Shown here: positions 24,100 to 34,351 of the stretch, in pieces
Numbering within the stretch: the first letter of the stretch is position 1
Layout: every line of letters starts with the position of its first letter
Source of the DNA: Chitinophaga niabensis
GTDB taxonomy: Bacteria > Bacteroidota > Bacteroidia > Chitinophagales > Chitinophagaceae
Reading direction: 5' to 3'
NCBI RefSeq assembly: GCF_900129465.1
Contig: NZ_FSRA01000001.1
Coordinates: 3,164,482 to 3,228,481, forward strand
Length of the DNA: 64,000 nucleotides
The notes under the pieces: model-generated
Told to the model about the DNA's origin: nothing
What the model saw: only the letters and a program-made list of their open reading frames with translations
Databases searched by the model: none
Program-made: the position numbers and the translations under genes

Positions 24100-27000
24100 T
24101 CATTTGTAAAGCCACACCCGCATTAACGATAACAACTGATCGATCTTCAGCGGTTTCGTAATGTAATCAGATGCCCCTGCTTCCAGGCATTTCTCGCGGT
24201 CTCCTTTCATGGCTTTTGCGGTAACAGCAATAATAGGCAAGGAACTGTTCTTATGCTCTCTGCGGATCTTCTGCATGGTTTCATAACCATCCATTTCCGG
24301 CATCATGATGTCCATAAGTACAATGTCTATCTCATTATGTTCATCGAGGATGTTCATAGCCTCCTTGCCGCTCTCAGCAGTTATGGTATTGATATGGTAT
24401 CTTTCAAAGGCTGTTGTGAGTGCAAACAGGTTCCTTACGTCGTCATCCACTACCAGCACATTTTTATTGCTCAGCACATCTTTTTGTGTACGAAGGTCTT
24501 CGATCAGTTTCCTCTTTTCCGGCGTGAGGGTATTATGGTTGATGTGTAACTGCATCACCGCTTCTTCCAGCAACAGGTCCAGTGAGTTAACATCCTTCAG
24601 CAATATTTTATTTGCGTACTGCTTCAGTTTTGTTTTTTCGTTCTTGGAAAAGTCTTTGGCAGAATAGATGATCACGGGTGTATTATTGATCTTATTGGCC
24701 ATCTGGATGTTAGCAAAGAGATCGGTACCTTCCACATCCGGCAACATATAATCTGCAATGATGCAATCGTAGGTATTATGCTCAATGAAATGCATGGCCT
24801 CTTTACCGTTCTCTGCAAATTCTATATTGATCAGTTCTCCGTTCTCCAGTATACGTGCTATCTGAGATGCATCCGGTTCACTGTCTTCCACCACCAGCAC
24901 TGTTTTGCTTTTCTTCGTATCCTGGTCGATGATATTCCTGAACAGCACTGCCAGCACTTCTGTTTTCAGGGGTTTCAGGTTAAAGCTCCTGGCACCTCTT
25001 TGCATGGCCAGCAAACGGTTCTCTTCTCCGGAGATAAGGTGAATAGGAATATGCCGCAGGTTGATGTCGTTCTTAAACAGGTCCAGGATCCGCCAGCCGC
25101 TGGCATCAGGAAGTTTTACATCCAGTGTAACGGCAATAGGACTGAATTTATTGGTAAGTTCGAACACTTCTCCGAAGCTGGTAGCCACCACTACTTTCAG
25201 GCCCATTTCATGTGCCTTTTCCAGCATGATCTTGGCAAACCGCACATCATCTTCCACAATAAGCACTACCTTATCTGTTTCGGAAATATGTGTTCTGTCG
25301 TCCCCGATATCATTGATGATCTCATTGAGCCCTTCCAGGTCTTTTGTTTCTGATACCTTGATGGTAGGTACGGATTGCAGCAGGTCCATGTCCTCCGACA
25401 ATTTGTATTCACCTATGGTAAGACTGCTGGCTTTCTCCTTCTTGATAGCTGATGGGTTGTAGCGTAGTGGCAGGAAGAGTGTAAACGCACTACCCATACC
25501 TGCTTCACTTTCCAGTTCTATAGAACCTCCCAAAAGATCTGCCAGGCCACGGCTGATGGAAAGCCCCAGCCCTGTACCGCCATACTTGCGGCTGGTGGAA
25601 CCTTCTGCCTGTTGAAAAGCTTCAAAGATGATGTTCTGCTTATCTTTTGAAATACCGATACCGGTATCTTTGATCTCAAAGGCTACTACCCTATCCGCAT
25701 TATCCAGGCTGCTGTTCACTATTTTCCAGTTCCTGTCTGCCTCATAGATCCGCAGCCTTACTTCTCCTTTCTCCGTGAACTTGAAAGCGTTGGAAAGCAG
25801 GTTCTTCAGGATCTGGTTCAACCTTTGCACATCCGTTTCCAGGGTATGAGGTAGTTTCTCATCCATGGAAATACTGAAGCGCAGGTTCTTGCTTTCAGAA
25901 ATATGTTTGAAAGTAGTTTCCACAAAGCTGGTCACCTCGTTGAAACGTACTTTAATGAAGTCAGTAGAAATATAGCCGGATTCGATCTTAGACAGATCGA
26001 GGATATCATTGATCAGTTGAATAAGGTCATCCCCGCAGCTGTGAATGGTTTTCGCATAACGCACCTGTTTCTCGTTCAGGTTGCCATCGTAGTTTTCATA
26101 TAACTGCTGCGCAAGGATCAGTAAGGAATTGAGCGGGGTACGCAACTCGTGGGACATATTGGCGAGGAACTCGGATTTGTATTTGGAAGTAAGCTGCAGC
26201 TGCTCTGCTTTTTCTTCCAGTGAACGCCTTGCTTCCTCCACCTCTTTGTTCTTTCCTTCCACTTCTTCTTTTTGTTTCACGAGCAGGTGTGCTTTATCCT
26301 GCAACTCTTCATTCGTTCTTCTCAATTCATCTGCCAGCGACTGGGATTGTTCCAGCAGGTCTTCTGTACGGGAGTTAGCTTCAATGGTATTTAATACAAT
26401 ACCGATACTTTCTGTTAACTGGCCAAGGAAGTCCAGGTGGGTTTGACTGAAAGTATCGAAAGAAGCGAGTTCTATCACCGCTTTGATCTCTGTTTCAAAC
26501 AATACCGGCAGTACGATCAGGTTGAGTGGAGAAGCTTCTCCAAGCCCTGAACCGATCTTGATATAATCAGGTGGTACATTGGTGAGCAGGATCCTTTCCT
26601 TCTCTACGGCGCATTGCCCCACTAATCCCTGTCCCAGTGCAAATTCCCTGGTCAGGCTTACTTCATCCCCGTAGGCATAGGCTGCAAATAATTTCAGTTT
26701 AGGATTGTGCAGGTCTTCTTCCTGTTCAAGGATATAGAACATCCCCTTCTGTGCATTCACCACCTGGGCCAGTTCGGATAAGATCCTGCGTGTTACTGTG
26801 TTCAGGTCTTTTTGTCCCTGCAGCATCTGTGTGAACTGTGCAAGGTTGGATTTCAGCCAGTCCTGTTCTTCGTTCCTTAAAGTGGTCTGCTTCAGGTTGG
26901 CGATCATCTGGTTGATGGTATCTTTCAATTGTTCCACCTCTCCTTTTGCTTCTACGCGGATCATTTGTGTAAGGTCTCCTTTCGTTACGGCAGAAGCTAC

Positions 27001-30000
27001 CGCAGAGATGGCACGCACCTGGGTGGTTAGGTTTTCTGCCAGCTGGTTCACGTTTTCCGTGAGGTTCTTCCAGATACCGGATGCACCGGGTACGCTGGAC
27101 TGGCCACCCAGCCTTCCTTCCACTCCCACTTCACGAGCCACGGTTGTTACCTGGTCAGCAAACACCGCCAGGGTATCGATCATTTCATTGATCGTTTCAG
27201 TTAATTGTGCAACTTCACCACGGGAAACGATGGATAGTTTTTGTTTCAGGTTTCCTGTTGCTACCGCGGTCACTACTTTTGCAATACCGCGTACCTGGTT
27301 AGTAAGGTTGGATGCCATCATGTTCACAGAATCCGTAAGGTCTTTCCAGGTACCGCCCACACCCTGTACTTCTGCCTGGCCGCCTAATTTTCCTTCTGTT
27401 CCTACTTCACGCGCCACACGGGTTACCTCAAATGCAAAAGAGTTCAATTGGTCCACCATGGTATTGATCGTGTTCTTCAGGTCAAAGATCTCACCCTTTA
27501 CATCGATCGTTACTTTTTTGGACAAGTCTCCCGATGCCACTGCTTTTGTTACCTCTGCGATGTTACGTACCTGCGAAGTAAGGTTACCTGTCATCTGGTT
27601 CACAGAGTCTGTAAGGTCCTTCCAGGTACCTGCCACGCCGGGTACGAATGCCTGGCCTCCCAGTTTACCATCTGTACCTACTTCCCTGGCCACACGGGTT
27701 ACTTCAGATGCGAATGCACGCAACTGGTCCACCATGGTATTCAGCGTCTCTTTCAATTGCAAGATCTCTCCCCGTACGTCCACCGTGATCTTCCTGGACA
27801 TGTCTCCATTTGCCACCGCAATGGCCACGTCTGCAATGTTACGTACCTGTGCCGTAAGGTTACCTGCCATCTGGTTCACGGAATCCGTGAGGTCTTTCCA
27901 GGTACCTCCCACGCCCGGCACGTTTGCCTGGCCACCCAGTTTTCCTTCCGTACCTACTTCACGTGCCACACGTGTTACCTCTGATGCAAATGCACGCAGC
28001 TGTTCCACCATGGTGTTGATCGTATTTTTCAGTTCAAGGATCTCTCCTTTTACATCCACTTCTATTTTACGGGAAAGGTCTCCATTCGCCACCGCCGTTG
28101 TTACTTCCGCAATGTTACGCACCTGCGAAGTAAGATTGGAGGCCATGATATTTACAGAGTCAGTTAAGTCTTTCCATAATCCTTCCACACCGGGCACATC
28201 TGCCTGCCCGCCCAGCTTACCTTCAGAACCAACCTCACGGGCTACACGAAATACCTCGGAGCCGAATGAGTTGAGCTGGTCCACCATGGTGTTGATGGTA
28301 TCTTTCAATTCCAGGATCTCTCCTTTTACGTCCACCGTGATCTTGCGGGAGAGGTCACCTTTTGCTACCGCAGTAGTTACCTCTGCAATGTTACGTACCT
28401 GTGCCGTAAGGTTGGAACCCATCTGGTTCACAGATTCTGTAAGGTCCTTCCAGGTACCGCCCACGCCCTGTACTTTCGCCTGGCCACCCAGTTTTCCTTC
28501 TGTACCTACCTCAAGGGCTACACGCGTTACTTCTGATGCGAAAGAGTTCAGCTGGTCCACCATCGTATTGATGGTTTTCTTCAGTTCAAGGATCTCTCCG
28601 GCAACATCTACCGTGATCTTCTTGGAAAGGTCGCCGTTAGCCACCGCGGTAGTTACCTCTGCGATGTTACGTACCTGTGCCGTAAGGTTAGAGCCCATCT
28701 GGTTCACGGAGTCCGTGAGGTCTTTCCAGGTACCGCCCACCCCTTGTACTTTTGCCTGGCCGCCCAGTTTTCCTTCCGTACCTACTTCAAGGGCTACACG
28801 TGTTACTTCTGATGCGAAAGAGTTCAGCTGGTCCACCATCGTGTTGAAGGTGTTCTTCAGTTCCAGGATCTCTCCCCGCACATCCACGGTGATCTTACGT
28901 GAAAGGTCTCCTAATGCCACCGCGGTTGTTACCTCTGCAATGTTCCGCACCTGTGCTGTAAGATTAGAGGCCATCTGGTTCACGGAATCCGTGAGGTCTT
29001 TCCACAAACCACCCACCCCTTTTACCGTGGCCTGGCCACCCAGTTTTCCTTCTGAACCTACTTCCCGCGCAACACGTGTTACCTCTGCGGAGAAAGAGTT
29101 CAGCTGGTCCACCATGGTATTGATCGTATTCTTCAGTTCAAGGATCTCTCCTTTAACGTCCACCGTAATTTTGCGCGAAAGGTCTCCTCTCGCCACTGCG
29201 GTTGTTACCTCCGCAATGTTCCGCACCTGGCCTGTAAGGTTGGAGGCCATTTGGTTCACAGAGTCCGTAAGGTCTTTCCATGTTCCGGCCACACCTTTTA
29301 CTTCTGCCTGGCCACCCAGTTTTCCGTCTGTACCCACTTCCCGCGCTACGCGCGTTACTTCTGAAGAGAAGGAGTTCAGCTGGTCCACCATGGTGTTGAT
29401 CGTATCTTTCAGTTCAAGGATCTCTCCCTGCACATCCACCGTGATCTTTTTAGAAAGGTCTCCTTTTGCCACCGCCGTTGTTACTTCTGCAATGTTCCGC
29501 ACCTGCGCAGTAAGGTTACCTGCCATCTGGTTTACAGAATCCGTAAGGTCTTTCCATACACCCGCCACATCTTTTACTTTTGCCTGGCCCCCGAGCTTTC
29601 CTTCGGAACCCACTTCCCTTGCCACACGTGTTACCTCACGGGAAAAGAGGTTCAGCTGTTTTACCATCCCGTTCACTTCTGTAGCGATCCGTGCAAATTC
29701 TCCCTGCAATACGTGATCCCCTATCTGCAAATTCATTTCGCGGGAAAGGTTACCTTTTGCCACAGAACTGATCACGTGTGCAATTTCAATAGTAGGATGT
29801 ACAAGGTCCGATATCAGTGTATTGATAGAGCCTACAGCCGTATGCCAGGAACCTTTAGCCGTTCTCGGCATCATCACCCGGTGATTCAGTTTCCCTTCCT
29901 TTCCGATGGTATTCCTGGCGAGGTTTAATTCTTCCACAAGGGTTTCGTTAAGGGAAATGATCTCATTAATGGTATCACAGATCTTTCCGCTTAACCCTAT

Positions 30001-30207
30001 TTTGTCTACCGGCATGCGGACCGTAAAATTGCCGCCTTTTACCTCAGACAATACCTGTAATAATTCACGGGAATTTAACTCATCAGGTAAGGATTCAAGA
30101 AGGATTTCATTTGGTTTTCGGGACTTCTTTGTGGAGGACTGAGGAGTTTTCTCCACACTTTCTCCTTTGGCTGTAGAAGTTCTAGCAGTTCTTTTACGGG
30201 TGGCCAT
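24100..30207 (-). CDS. Giant soluble hybrid kinase with ten HAMP-type repeats
   Basis: A 2035-residue hybrid histidine kinase without any transmembrane segment. Residues 50-200 hold degenerate HAMP-like units. About 200-1125 hold ten tandem 92-residue units, each with GKLGGQA, a V.GV.G.WKDLT.SVN block, GDLS and TINTMVDQL (in varied form). A GAF domain follows (1140-1290), then a coiled coil, HisKA ([13 protein letters not shown], His near 1354), HATPase_c ([12 protein letters not shown] near 1471) and three receivers with acceptor Asp near 1694, 1819 and 1966. The repeat period and wording match those of fungal group III (Nik1/Os-1) osmosensor kinases. It leads an operon with a receiver-kinase, an SPW protein and a small acidic protein, and is divergent from a single-domain receiver. 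Confidence 0.95.
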   Translation of the reverse strand: MATRKRTARTSTAKGESVEKTPQSSTKKSRKPNEILLESLPDELNSRELLQVLSEVKGGNFTVRMPVDKIGLSGKICDTINEIISLNETLVEELNLARNTIGKEGKLNHRVMMPRTAKGSWHTAVGSINTLISDLVHPTIEIAHVISSVAKGNLSREMNLQIGDHVLQGEFARIATEVNGMVKQLNLFSREVTRVAREVGSEGKLGGQAKVKDVAGVWKDLTDSVNQMAGNLTAQVRNIAEVTTAVAKGDLSKKITVDVQGEILELKDTINTMVDQLNSFSSEVTRVAREVGTDGKLGGQAEVKGVAGTWKDLTDSVNQMASNLTGQVRNIAEVTTAVARGDLSRKITVDVKGEILELKNTINTMVDQLNSFSAEVTRVAREVGSEGKLGGQATVKGVGGLWKDLTDSVNQMASNLTAQVRNIAEVTTAVALGDLSRKITVDVRGEILELKNTFNTMVDQLNSFASEVTRVALEVGTEGKLGGQAKVQGVGGTWKDLTDSVNQMGSNLTAQVRNIAEVTTAVANGDLSKKITVDVAGEILELKKTINTMVDQLNSFASEVTRVALEVGTEGKLGGQAKVQGVGGTWKDLTESVNQMGSNLTAQVRNIAEVTTAVAKGDLSRKITVDVKGEILELKDTINTMVDQLNSFGSEVFRVAREVGSEGKLGGQADVPGVEGLWKDLTDSVNIMASNLTSQVRNIAEVTTAVANGDLSRKIEVDVKGEILELKNTINTMVEQLRAFASEVTRVAREVGTEGKLGGQANVPGVGGTWKDLTDSVNQMAGNLTAQVRNIADVAIAVANGDMSRKITVDVRGEILQLKETLNTMVDQLRAFASEVTRVAREVGTDGKLGGQAFVPGVAGTWKDLTDSVNQMTGNLTSQVRNIAEVTKAVASGDLSKKVTIDVKGEIFDLKNTINTMVDQLNSFAFEVTRVAREVGTEGKLGGQAEVQGVGGTWKDLTDSVNMMASNLTNQVRGIAKVVTAVATGNLKQKLSIVSRGEVAQLTETINEMIDTLAVFADQVTTVAREVGVEGRLGGQSSVPGASGIWKNLTENVNQLAENLTTQVRAISAVASAVTKGDLTQMIRVEAKGEVEQLKDTINQMIANLKQTTLRNEEQDWLKSNLAQFTQMLQGQKDLNTVTRRILSELAQVVNAQKGMFYILEQEEDLHNPKLKLFAAYAYGDEVSLTREFALGQGLVGQCAVEKERILLTNVPPDYIKIGSGLGEASPLNLIVLPVLFETEIKAVIELASFDTFSQTHLDFLGQLTESIGIVLNTIEANSRTEDLLEQSQSLADELRRTNEELQDKAHLLVKQKEEVEGKNKEVEEARRSLEEKAEQLQLTSKYKSEFLANMSHELRTPLNSLLILAQQLYENYDGNLNEKQVRYAKTIHSCGDDLIQLINDILDLSKIESGYISTDFIKVRFNEVTSFVETTFKHISESKNLRFSISMDEKLPHTLETDVQRLNQILKNLLSNAFKFTEKGEVRLRIYEADRNWKIVNSSLDNADRVVAFEIKDTGIGISKDKQNIIFEAFQQAEGSTSRKYGGTGLGLSISRGLADLLGGSIELESEAGMGSAFTLFLPLRYNPSAIKKEKASSLTIGEYKLSEDMDLLQSVPTIKVSETKDLEGLNEIINDIGDDRTHISETDKVVLIVEDDVRFAKIMLEKAHEMGLKVVVATSFGEVFELTNKFSPIAVTLDVKLPDASGWRILDLFKNDINLRHIPIHLISGEENRLLAMQRGARSFNLKPLKTEVLAVLFRNIIDQDTKKSKTVLVVEDSEPDASQIARILENGELINIEFAENGKEAMHFIEHNTYDCIIADYMLPDVEGTDLFANIQMANKINNTPVIIYSAKDFSKNEKTKLKQYANKILLKDVNSLDLLLEEAVMQLHINHNTLTPEKRKLIEDLRTQKDVLSNKNVLVVDDDVRNLFALTTAFERYHINTITAESGKEAMNILDEHNEIDIVLMDIMMPEMDGYETMQKIRREHKNSSLPIIAVTAKAMKGDREKCLEAGASDYITKPLKIDQLLSLMRVWLYK
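26960..29680 (-). repeat. Tandem 276-bp coding repeats (HAMP array)
   Basis: The ten HAMP units are tandem DNA repeats of 276 bp with high mutual similarity; phrases such as the antisense of [13 protein letters not shown] recur at regular spacing. The homogeneity suggests recent duplication or gene conversion, and copy number could vary between strains. Confidence 0.85.
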
Positions 30208-30363
30208 TTGTTAGATATTAGTTGACATCAACTCATATTAATATTGAAAAGTATTTTTAAGTATCACTTACTCATGATGCTTCATTTATTTTCACATACT
30301 ACATATGATATTTTGTAAGATATTCGGTACAATAATTATTTTTGAGTATCGAACATAACAACA

Positions 30364-30795
30364 GTGGAACATATACAATTTTTAGGCCATACTAAAAAAA
30401 CGATCTTTCTGGCCGAGGATGATCTGGATGATCAGGAGATGTTAGAATATGCCGTTAGAGAGGTCGACCCATATGTGGATATCGTCAGCATTACAAATGG
30501 CCGGAAATTTATAGCACATTTAGAGAGTGTTTCCGATCAGGAGTTACCTGTATTGATCGTCCTGGATTACAATCTGCCTGAACTCTCTGGTGTTGAGATA
30601 GTTAAACTATTAAACCAGGAAAGGAGGTACCAGGCAATACCTAAAGTAATGTGGAGCACTTCCAGTTCTCCGGTGCATAAATCTATTAGTATTGAATTAG
30701 GCATCCTGGATTACATTATCAAACCCAGCGATATGGCTTCATTCATTTCCATTGCGAAACATATGTTGTCTTTTATAAAAGAGCCATTAGCATAG
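30364..30795 (+). CDS. Single-domain response regulator
   Basis: A 143-residue stand-alone receiver, starting at GTG. FLAEDDLDDQEM near residue 17 is the acidic pocket, LIVLDYNLPELSG near 62 holds the acceptor Asp, WSTSSSP the switch Thr/Ser and YIIKPSD the invariant Lys. This LAEDDLDD type often acts as a phosphotransfer or adaptor protein. It is divergent from the giant multi-HAMP kinase (156-bp gap, AT-rich, with a GTTGACATCAAC palindrome at 30221-30232) and is therefore a likely output partner. Confidence 0.88.
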   Translation: MEHIQFLGHTKKTIFLAEDDLDDQEMLEYAVREVDPYVDIVSITNGRKFIAHLESVSDQELPVLIVLDYNLPELSGVEIVKLLNQERRYQAIPKVMWSTSSSPVHKSISIELGILDYIIKPSDMASFISIAKHMLSFIKEPLA

Positions 30796-30797
30796 GG

Positions 30798-33182
30798 TTA
30801 AAACTTCATCCGCTGGATCCTTACCGCGTTGAGGATAGCCAGCAGGGCAACACCCACATCTGCAAAAACGGCTTCCCACATGGTAGCCAATCCTCCGGCA
30901 CCCAGTACCAGCACAATTGCTTTCACACCAAAAGCCAGCGCAATGTTCTGCCATACGATCCTGTTCGTGGCCCTGCCGATGCCAATAGCTGTAGCGATCC
31001 TGGATGGCTGATCTGTTTGAATGATCACATCTGCGGTTTCAATGGCAGCATCGCTTCCCAGGCCTCCCATGGCAATACCTACATCACTTAAGGCAAGCAC
31101 AGGAGCATCATTTATACCGTCTCCTACAAAAGCAATGATGGCGCCCGTATCTTTTTTAGCCTGTTCCACTTTCTCCACTTTATTTTCAGGAAGCAGGTCG
31201 CCATATGCATGATCAATTCCCAGGTACTGCGCCACCTTATCTACCACAGATTGTTTATCACCACTGAGCATGGTGGTTTTGATATTCATGCCGTGCAGGG
31301 CATTTATTGCTTCTTTGCTATCCTCCTTCATTTCATCTGCGATGGTTACATATCCTGCAAGTTTCCCATCTACCGCTACTACAACAATGGTGTCTGTAAT
31401 ACTGCGGAGTTCTTCTCTTACAGGGATGTTCATTTTCTCCAGCAGTTTTACATTACCGGCCAGCACTGTTCTTCCGCCCGCTTTTCCTTTCAATCCATGG
31501 CCGCTGATCTCTTCCAGGTCTTCTACCGCGAGGCCTGGATCTTTAACATGTGCTACAATAGCCTGTGCCACAGGATGTGTGGATCTGCTTTCCAATGCAG
31601 CAGCAAGCGGGAGCCATTCTTCTTCCGGCAGATCGTAGCTCTTCACTTCCTGCACTTTAAAAACGCCTTTTGTCAGCGTACCGGTTTTATCCATGATCAC
31701 GCTGGTGATCTTGGTCATAAGGTCCAGGTAATTAGAACCTTTGAAGAGGATGCCCTTCCGGGATGCAGCCCCTATTCCGCCGAAATATCCGAGCGGGATG
31801 GAAATAACCAGGGCGCAGGGACAGGAGATCACCAGGAAGATCAATGCACGGTACAACCAATCGTTGAACACATAGTCAGCTACAAAGAAATAGGGCAGCA
31901 ATGCAATACCTATCGCAAGAAAAACCACGATTGGTGTATAGATGCGTGCAAAGCGGCGAATGAACTGTTCTGTTCTTGCTTTGCGGGTGGTAGCTTCCTG
32001 TACCAGGGTTAATATGCGTGCCAGTGAACTATCGTTGAACAATTTGGTCACCTTCAGCTCTATTACCTTTTCCTGGTTGATCATCCCTGCCAGCGCAGTT
32101 TCCCCTTTACGGATGGTGGAAGGTTTACTTTCTCCTGTAAGCGCAGCGGTATTAAATGCGCTGCCTTCACTCAGCATTTCTCCATCCAGCGGAACCCTCT
32201 CTCCTGCTCTTACCTGTATGGTATCCCCTACTTTCACATCTGTGGGGGCCACTTCCTGGTAAGTGCCATTCACTAATACCATCGCCGTATCCGGACGGAT
32301 ATCCAGTAATGCTTTAATACTTCTTTTAGCACGGTTCACAGCTGCATCCTGGAATAGCTCGCCTACTGTATAAAAGAGCATCACGGCTACACCTTCAGGG
32401 TACTCACCAATGTAAAAGGCGCCGAGTGTAGCGATCGTCATCAGGATGAATTCGGTGAAGATATCTCCCTTCATCAGAAATTTAAATCCCGTAACGGCAA
32501 CGGGTATACCTACCGGGATGTATGCAATGCCGTACCAGATCAGCCTTACCCATCCGGGGAAGGTGTTGTAGTTATCTGCTATGATACCTGCTATCAGCAT
32601 GGTAAAACTGATGATGGCAGGGAGATAACTTTTCCAGGCCGGAGCATTGCTGTCCCCATGGCTATGATCGTGATCATGATCGTGGCCATCATCATCACTG
32701 TGATCATGATCGTGATCGTGTGAATGCACCTTTAAAACCTCCTTCACCTTCAAGCCCTGTTGCCGGATCTCCTTCAGCACGCCCTCTTTATCCATCAGGG
32801 TCTGGTCATACTCGATACGGATATTCCCTGTGGCAGACACAGATACATCCACCAATGCCGGCACCTTCTTCAACTGCCCTTCCACAACCCCAGCCTCCAT
32901 CATCTCCCTGATCTTTTCCACTTCTACCATCAGGTGGCCGTACTGCCTGGTGATAGCAGCTCCTGCTTCCCTTGCATAGGCCTGTATCTGTTCCAGCGAT
33001 ATCTGATCAGGATCAAAATGGAAACAAAGTTTCGCTTCATCTTTTTCATTACCGGGTAACAAATGTGCTTTCGCGATACCCTTATGATTTTGCATCATGG
33101 TGATGATGCGCTGTACACAGGCATCCCTTTCGTCGGGAATTTCCGGCAGCAGCAGATCAAGGTCTATTTTAATCTTTTCCAT
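30798..33182 (-). CDS. Heavy-metal P-type ATPase (Zn/Cd/Pb type)
   Basis: A 794-residue P1B-type ATPase exporting divalent metals from the cytoplasm. The CPC metal site (ISCPCALVISIP near residue 456), the phosphorylated Asp in DKTGTLTKG near 498, and GDGINDAPVLA near 700 are intact. The N-terminus has two HMA-like folds (1-75, 80-145) in which the usual CxxC pairs are missing: only one Cys remains (ERDACVQRI). A His/Asp-rich stretch at about 151-176 may replace them as metal buffer. It is the last gene of the czc-like operon, 2 nt behind the adaptor gene. Confidence 0.93.
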   Translation of the reverse strand: MEKIKIDLDLLLPEIPDERDACVQRIITMMQNHKGIAKAHLLPGNEKDEAKLCFHFDPDQISLEQIQAYAREAGAAITRQYGHLMVEVEKIREMMEAGVVEGQLKKVPALVDVSVSATGNIRIEYDQTLMDKEGVLKEIRQQGLKVKEVLKVHSHDHDHDHSDDDGHDHDHDHSHGDSNAPAWKSYLPAIISFTMLIAGIIADNYNTFPGWVRLIWYGIAYIPVGIPVAVTGFKFLMKGDIFTEFILMTIATLGAFYIGEYPEGVAVMLFYTVGELFQDAAVNRAKRSIKALLDIRPDTAMVLVNGTYQEVAPTDVKVGDTIQVRAGERVPLDGEMLSEGSAFNTAALTGESKPSTIRKGETALAGMINQEKVIELKVTKLFNDSSLARILTLVQEATTRKARTEQFIRRFARIYTPIVVFLAIGIALLPYFFVADYVFNDWLYRALIFLVISCPCALVISIPLGYFGGIGAASRKGILFKGSNYLDLMTKITSVIMDKTGTLTKGVFKVQEVKSYDLPEEEWLPLAAALESRSTHPVAQAIVAHVKDPGLAVEDLEEISGHGLKGKAGGRTVLAGNVKLLEKMNIPVREELRSITDTIVVVAVDGKLAGYVTIADEMKEDSKEAINALHGMNIKTTMLSGDKQSVVDKVAQYLGIDHAYGDLLPENKVEKVEQAKKDTGAIIAFVGDGINDAPVLALSDVGIAMGGLGSDAAIETADVIIQTDQPSRIATAIGIGRATNRIVWQNIALAFGVKAIVLVLGAGGLATMWEAVFADVGVALLAILNAVRIQRMKF

Positions 33183-33184
33183 AA

Positions 33185-34348
33185 TTAATGTGCGTGTTCG
33201 CCTGAATTAGTTTGTTTTGCCAATATGAAGAAAGCTCCTTTCACTACTACCTTCGCATCGGTCGGAATATCCTTCAGTGGTGTTATCTCTGTATAACCTA
33301 CATCTGTGGTACCTTTGGCAACAGGGATCCTTTCAAAATCCACACCGTGATCATCTTTTCCACGAACGATAAAAATATAATCCTGCCCCTGGGCACTGAT
33401 CAATGCATCTGTTGGTACCGCAGGTACTACGGCTTTTTCCAGGCTGATCAATGCAGTGATCCCCATTCCATCTATCAATCCTGATTTGTTCCCTTTCACC
33501 ATTGCATGCACGCTCACTGCTTTGCTCTCTCCTTCAAAGGATGATCCCAGGGAGAAGATCTCTGCATCATATTCCCTGCCCGGATTATTGGTGAGTGTAA
33601 AATGGATCACCTGGTCCTTCTTTAACTTCGGCAGGTCCTTCTCATACACAAACAGGTCCAGATGCAACTGGCTGTTATCAACGATCTCTGCTACCAGGGT
33701 ACTCACATCCACATAACTGCCCAGGTTAACAGACACCTGGCTTACCACGCCGTTAATAGGACTTCTCAATGAAATAACCGAGAGCAGTTGCCCATTAGCC
33801 AGGGAAGAAGGATTAATGCCCATCAGCTCTATCTGCTGTTTCAATCCGGCCTTTCTTGCCTGTACTGTTCTCAGTTCTGTTTCTGCAGCCTGCAGGTTCT
33901 TCAGCGCGCCGGCATTACCTTCGTTCAATTCTTTCTGCCGGTTATACTCCTGTTCTGCATGCTGGATCTTTGCATTGATCCCCACATATTCCTCCTGCAC
34001 CTGTATAAACTGCGGGTTGGAGATGGTAGCAATCACCTGCCCCCTGGTAACAGCACTCCCCGTTTGCACCAGTAAGGTCTTAATCACTCCATTATAAACG
34101 GAATTAATACTGGCTTTGTTCTGATTGGGTACTTTTAATACGCCATTGGCACGCAGTGAGGCTGTTAATTGTTTCTTCTCAATACTGCCCAGTTCAATAC
34201 CGATGCTTTTCATTTGCTCTTCGGTAAGCGTGGCCGTATTGCCCTCTTCGGCAGAATGCGCTTGTTCTTCTTTTTCCCCGGGTTGCTTCTGCTCAACACT
34301 TCCGCAGGCAGTTAAAAAGATCGCTATAATGATGATGAAATACTTCAT
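33185..34348 (-). CDS. RND efflux periplasmic adaptor (CzcB-like), lipoprotein
   Basis: A 387-residue membrane-fusion protein. The signal peptide ends in a lipobox (IIAIFLTACGS, Cys15), so it is lipid-anchored. The barrel-sandwich and lipoyl-like segments (VYNGVIKTLLVQTGSAVTRGQVIATIS; LRSPINGVVSQVSVNLGSYVD in pieces) enclose a helical hairpin (about 125-175), then beta-barrel and membrane-proximal domains. It sits between the fused CzcA-CzcC pump gene (3-nt gap) and the metal ATPase gene (2-nt gap). Role: couples the inner-membrane pump to the outer-membrane channel for Co/Zn/Cd or Cu/Ag export. Confidence 0.9.
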   Translation of the reverse strand: MKYFIIIIAIFLTACGSVEQKQPGEKEEQAHSAEEGNTATLTEEQMKSIGIELGSIEKKQLTASLRANGVLKVPNQNKASINSVYNGVIKTLLVQTGSAVTRGQVIATISNPQFIQVQEEYVGINAKIQHAEQEYNRQKELNEGNAGALKNLQAAETELRTVQARKAGLKQQIELMGINPSSLANGQLLSVISLRSPINGVVSQVSVNLGSYVDVSTLVAEIVDNSQLHLDLFVYEKDLPKLKKDQVIHFTLTNNPGREYDAEIFSLGSSFEGESKAVSVHAMVKGNKSGLIDGMGITALISLEKAVVPAVPTDALISAQGQDYIFIVRGKDDHGVDFERIPVAKGTTDVGYTEITPLKDIPTDAKVVVKGAFFILAKQTNSGEHAH

Positions 34349-34351
34349 GGT

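Noticed and set aside
26798..29716. A 972-codon open frame on the plus strand
   Set aside because: It is antisense to the HAMP repeat array. The low stop frequency follows from the repeated codons of the real gene, and the product has no domain character beyond mirrored repeats.
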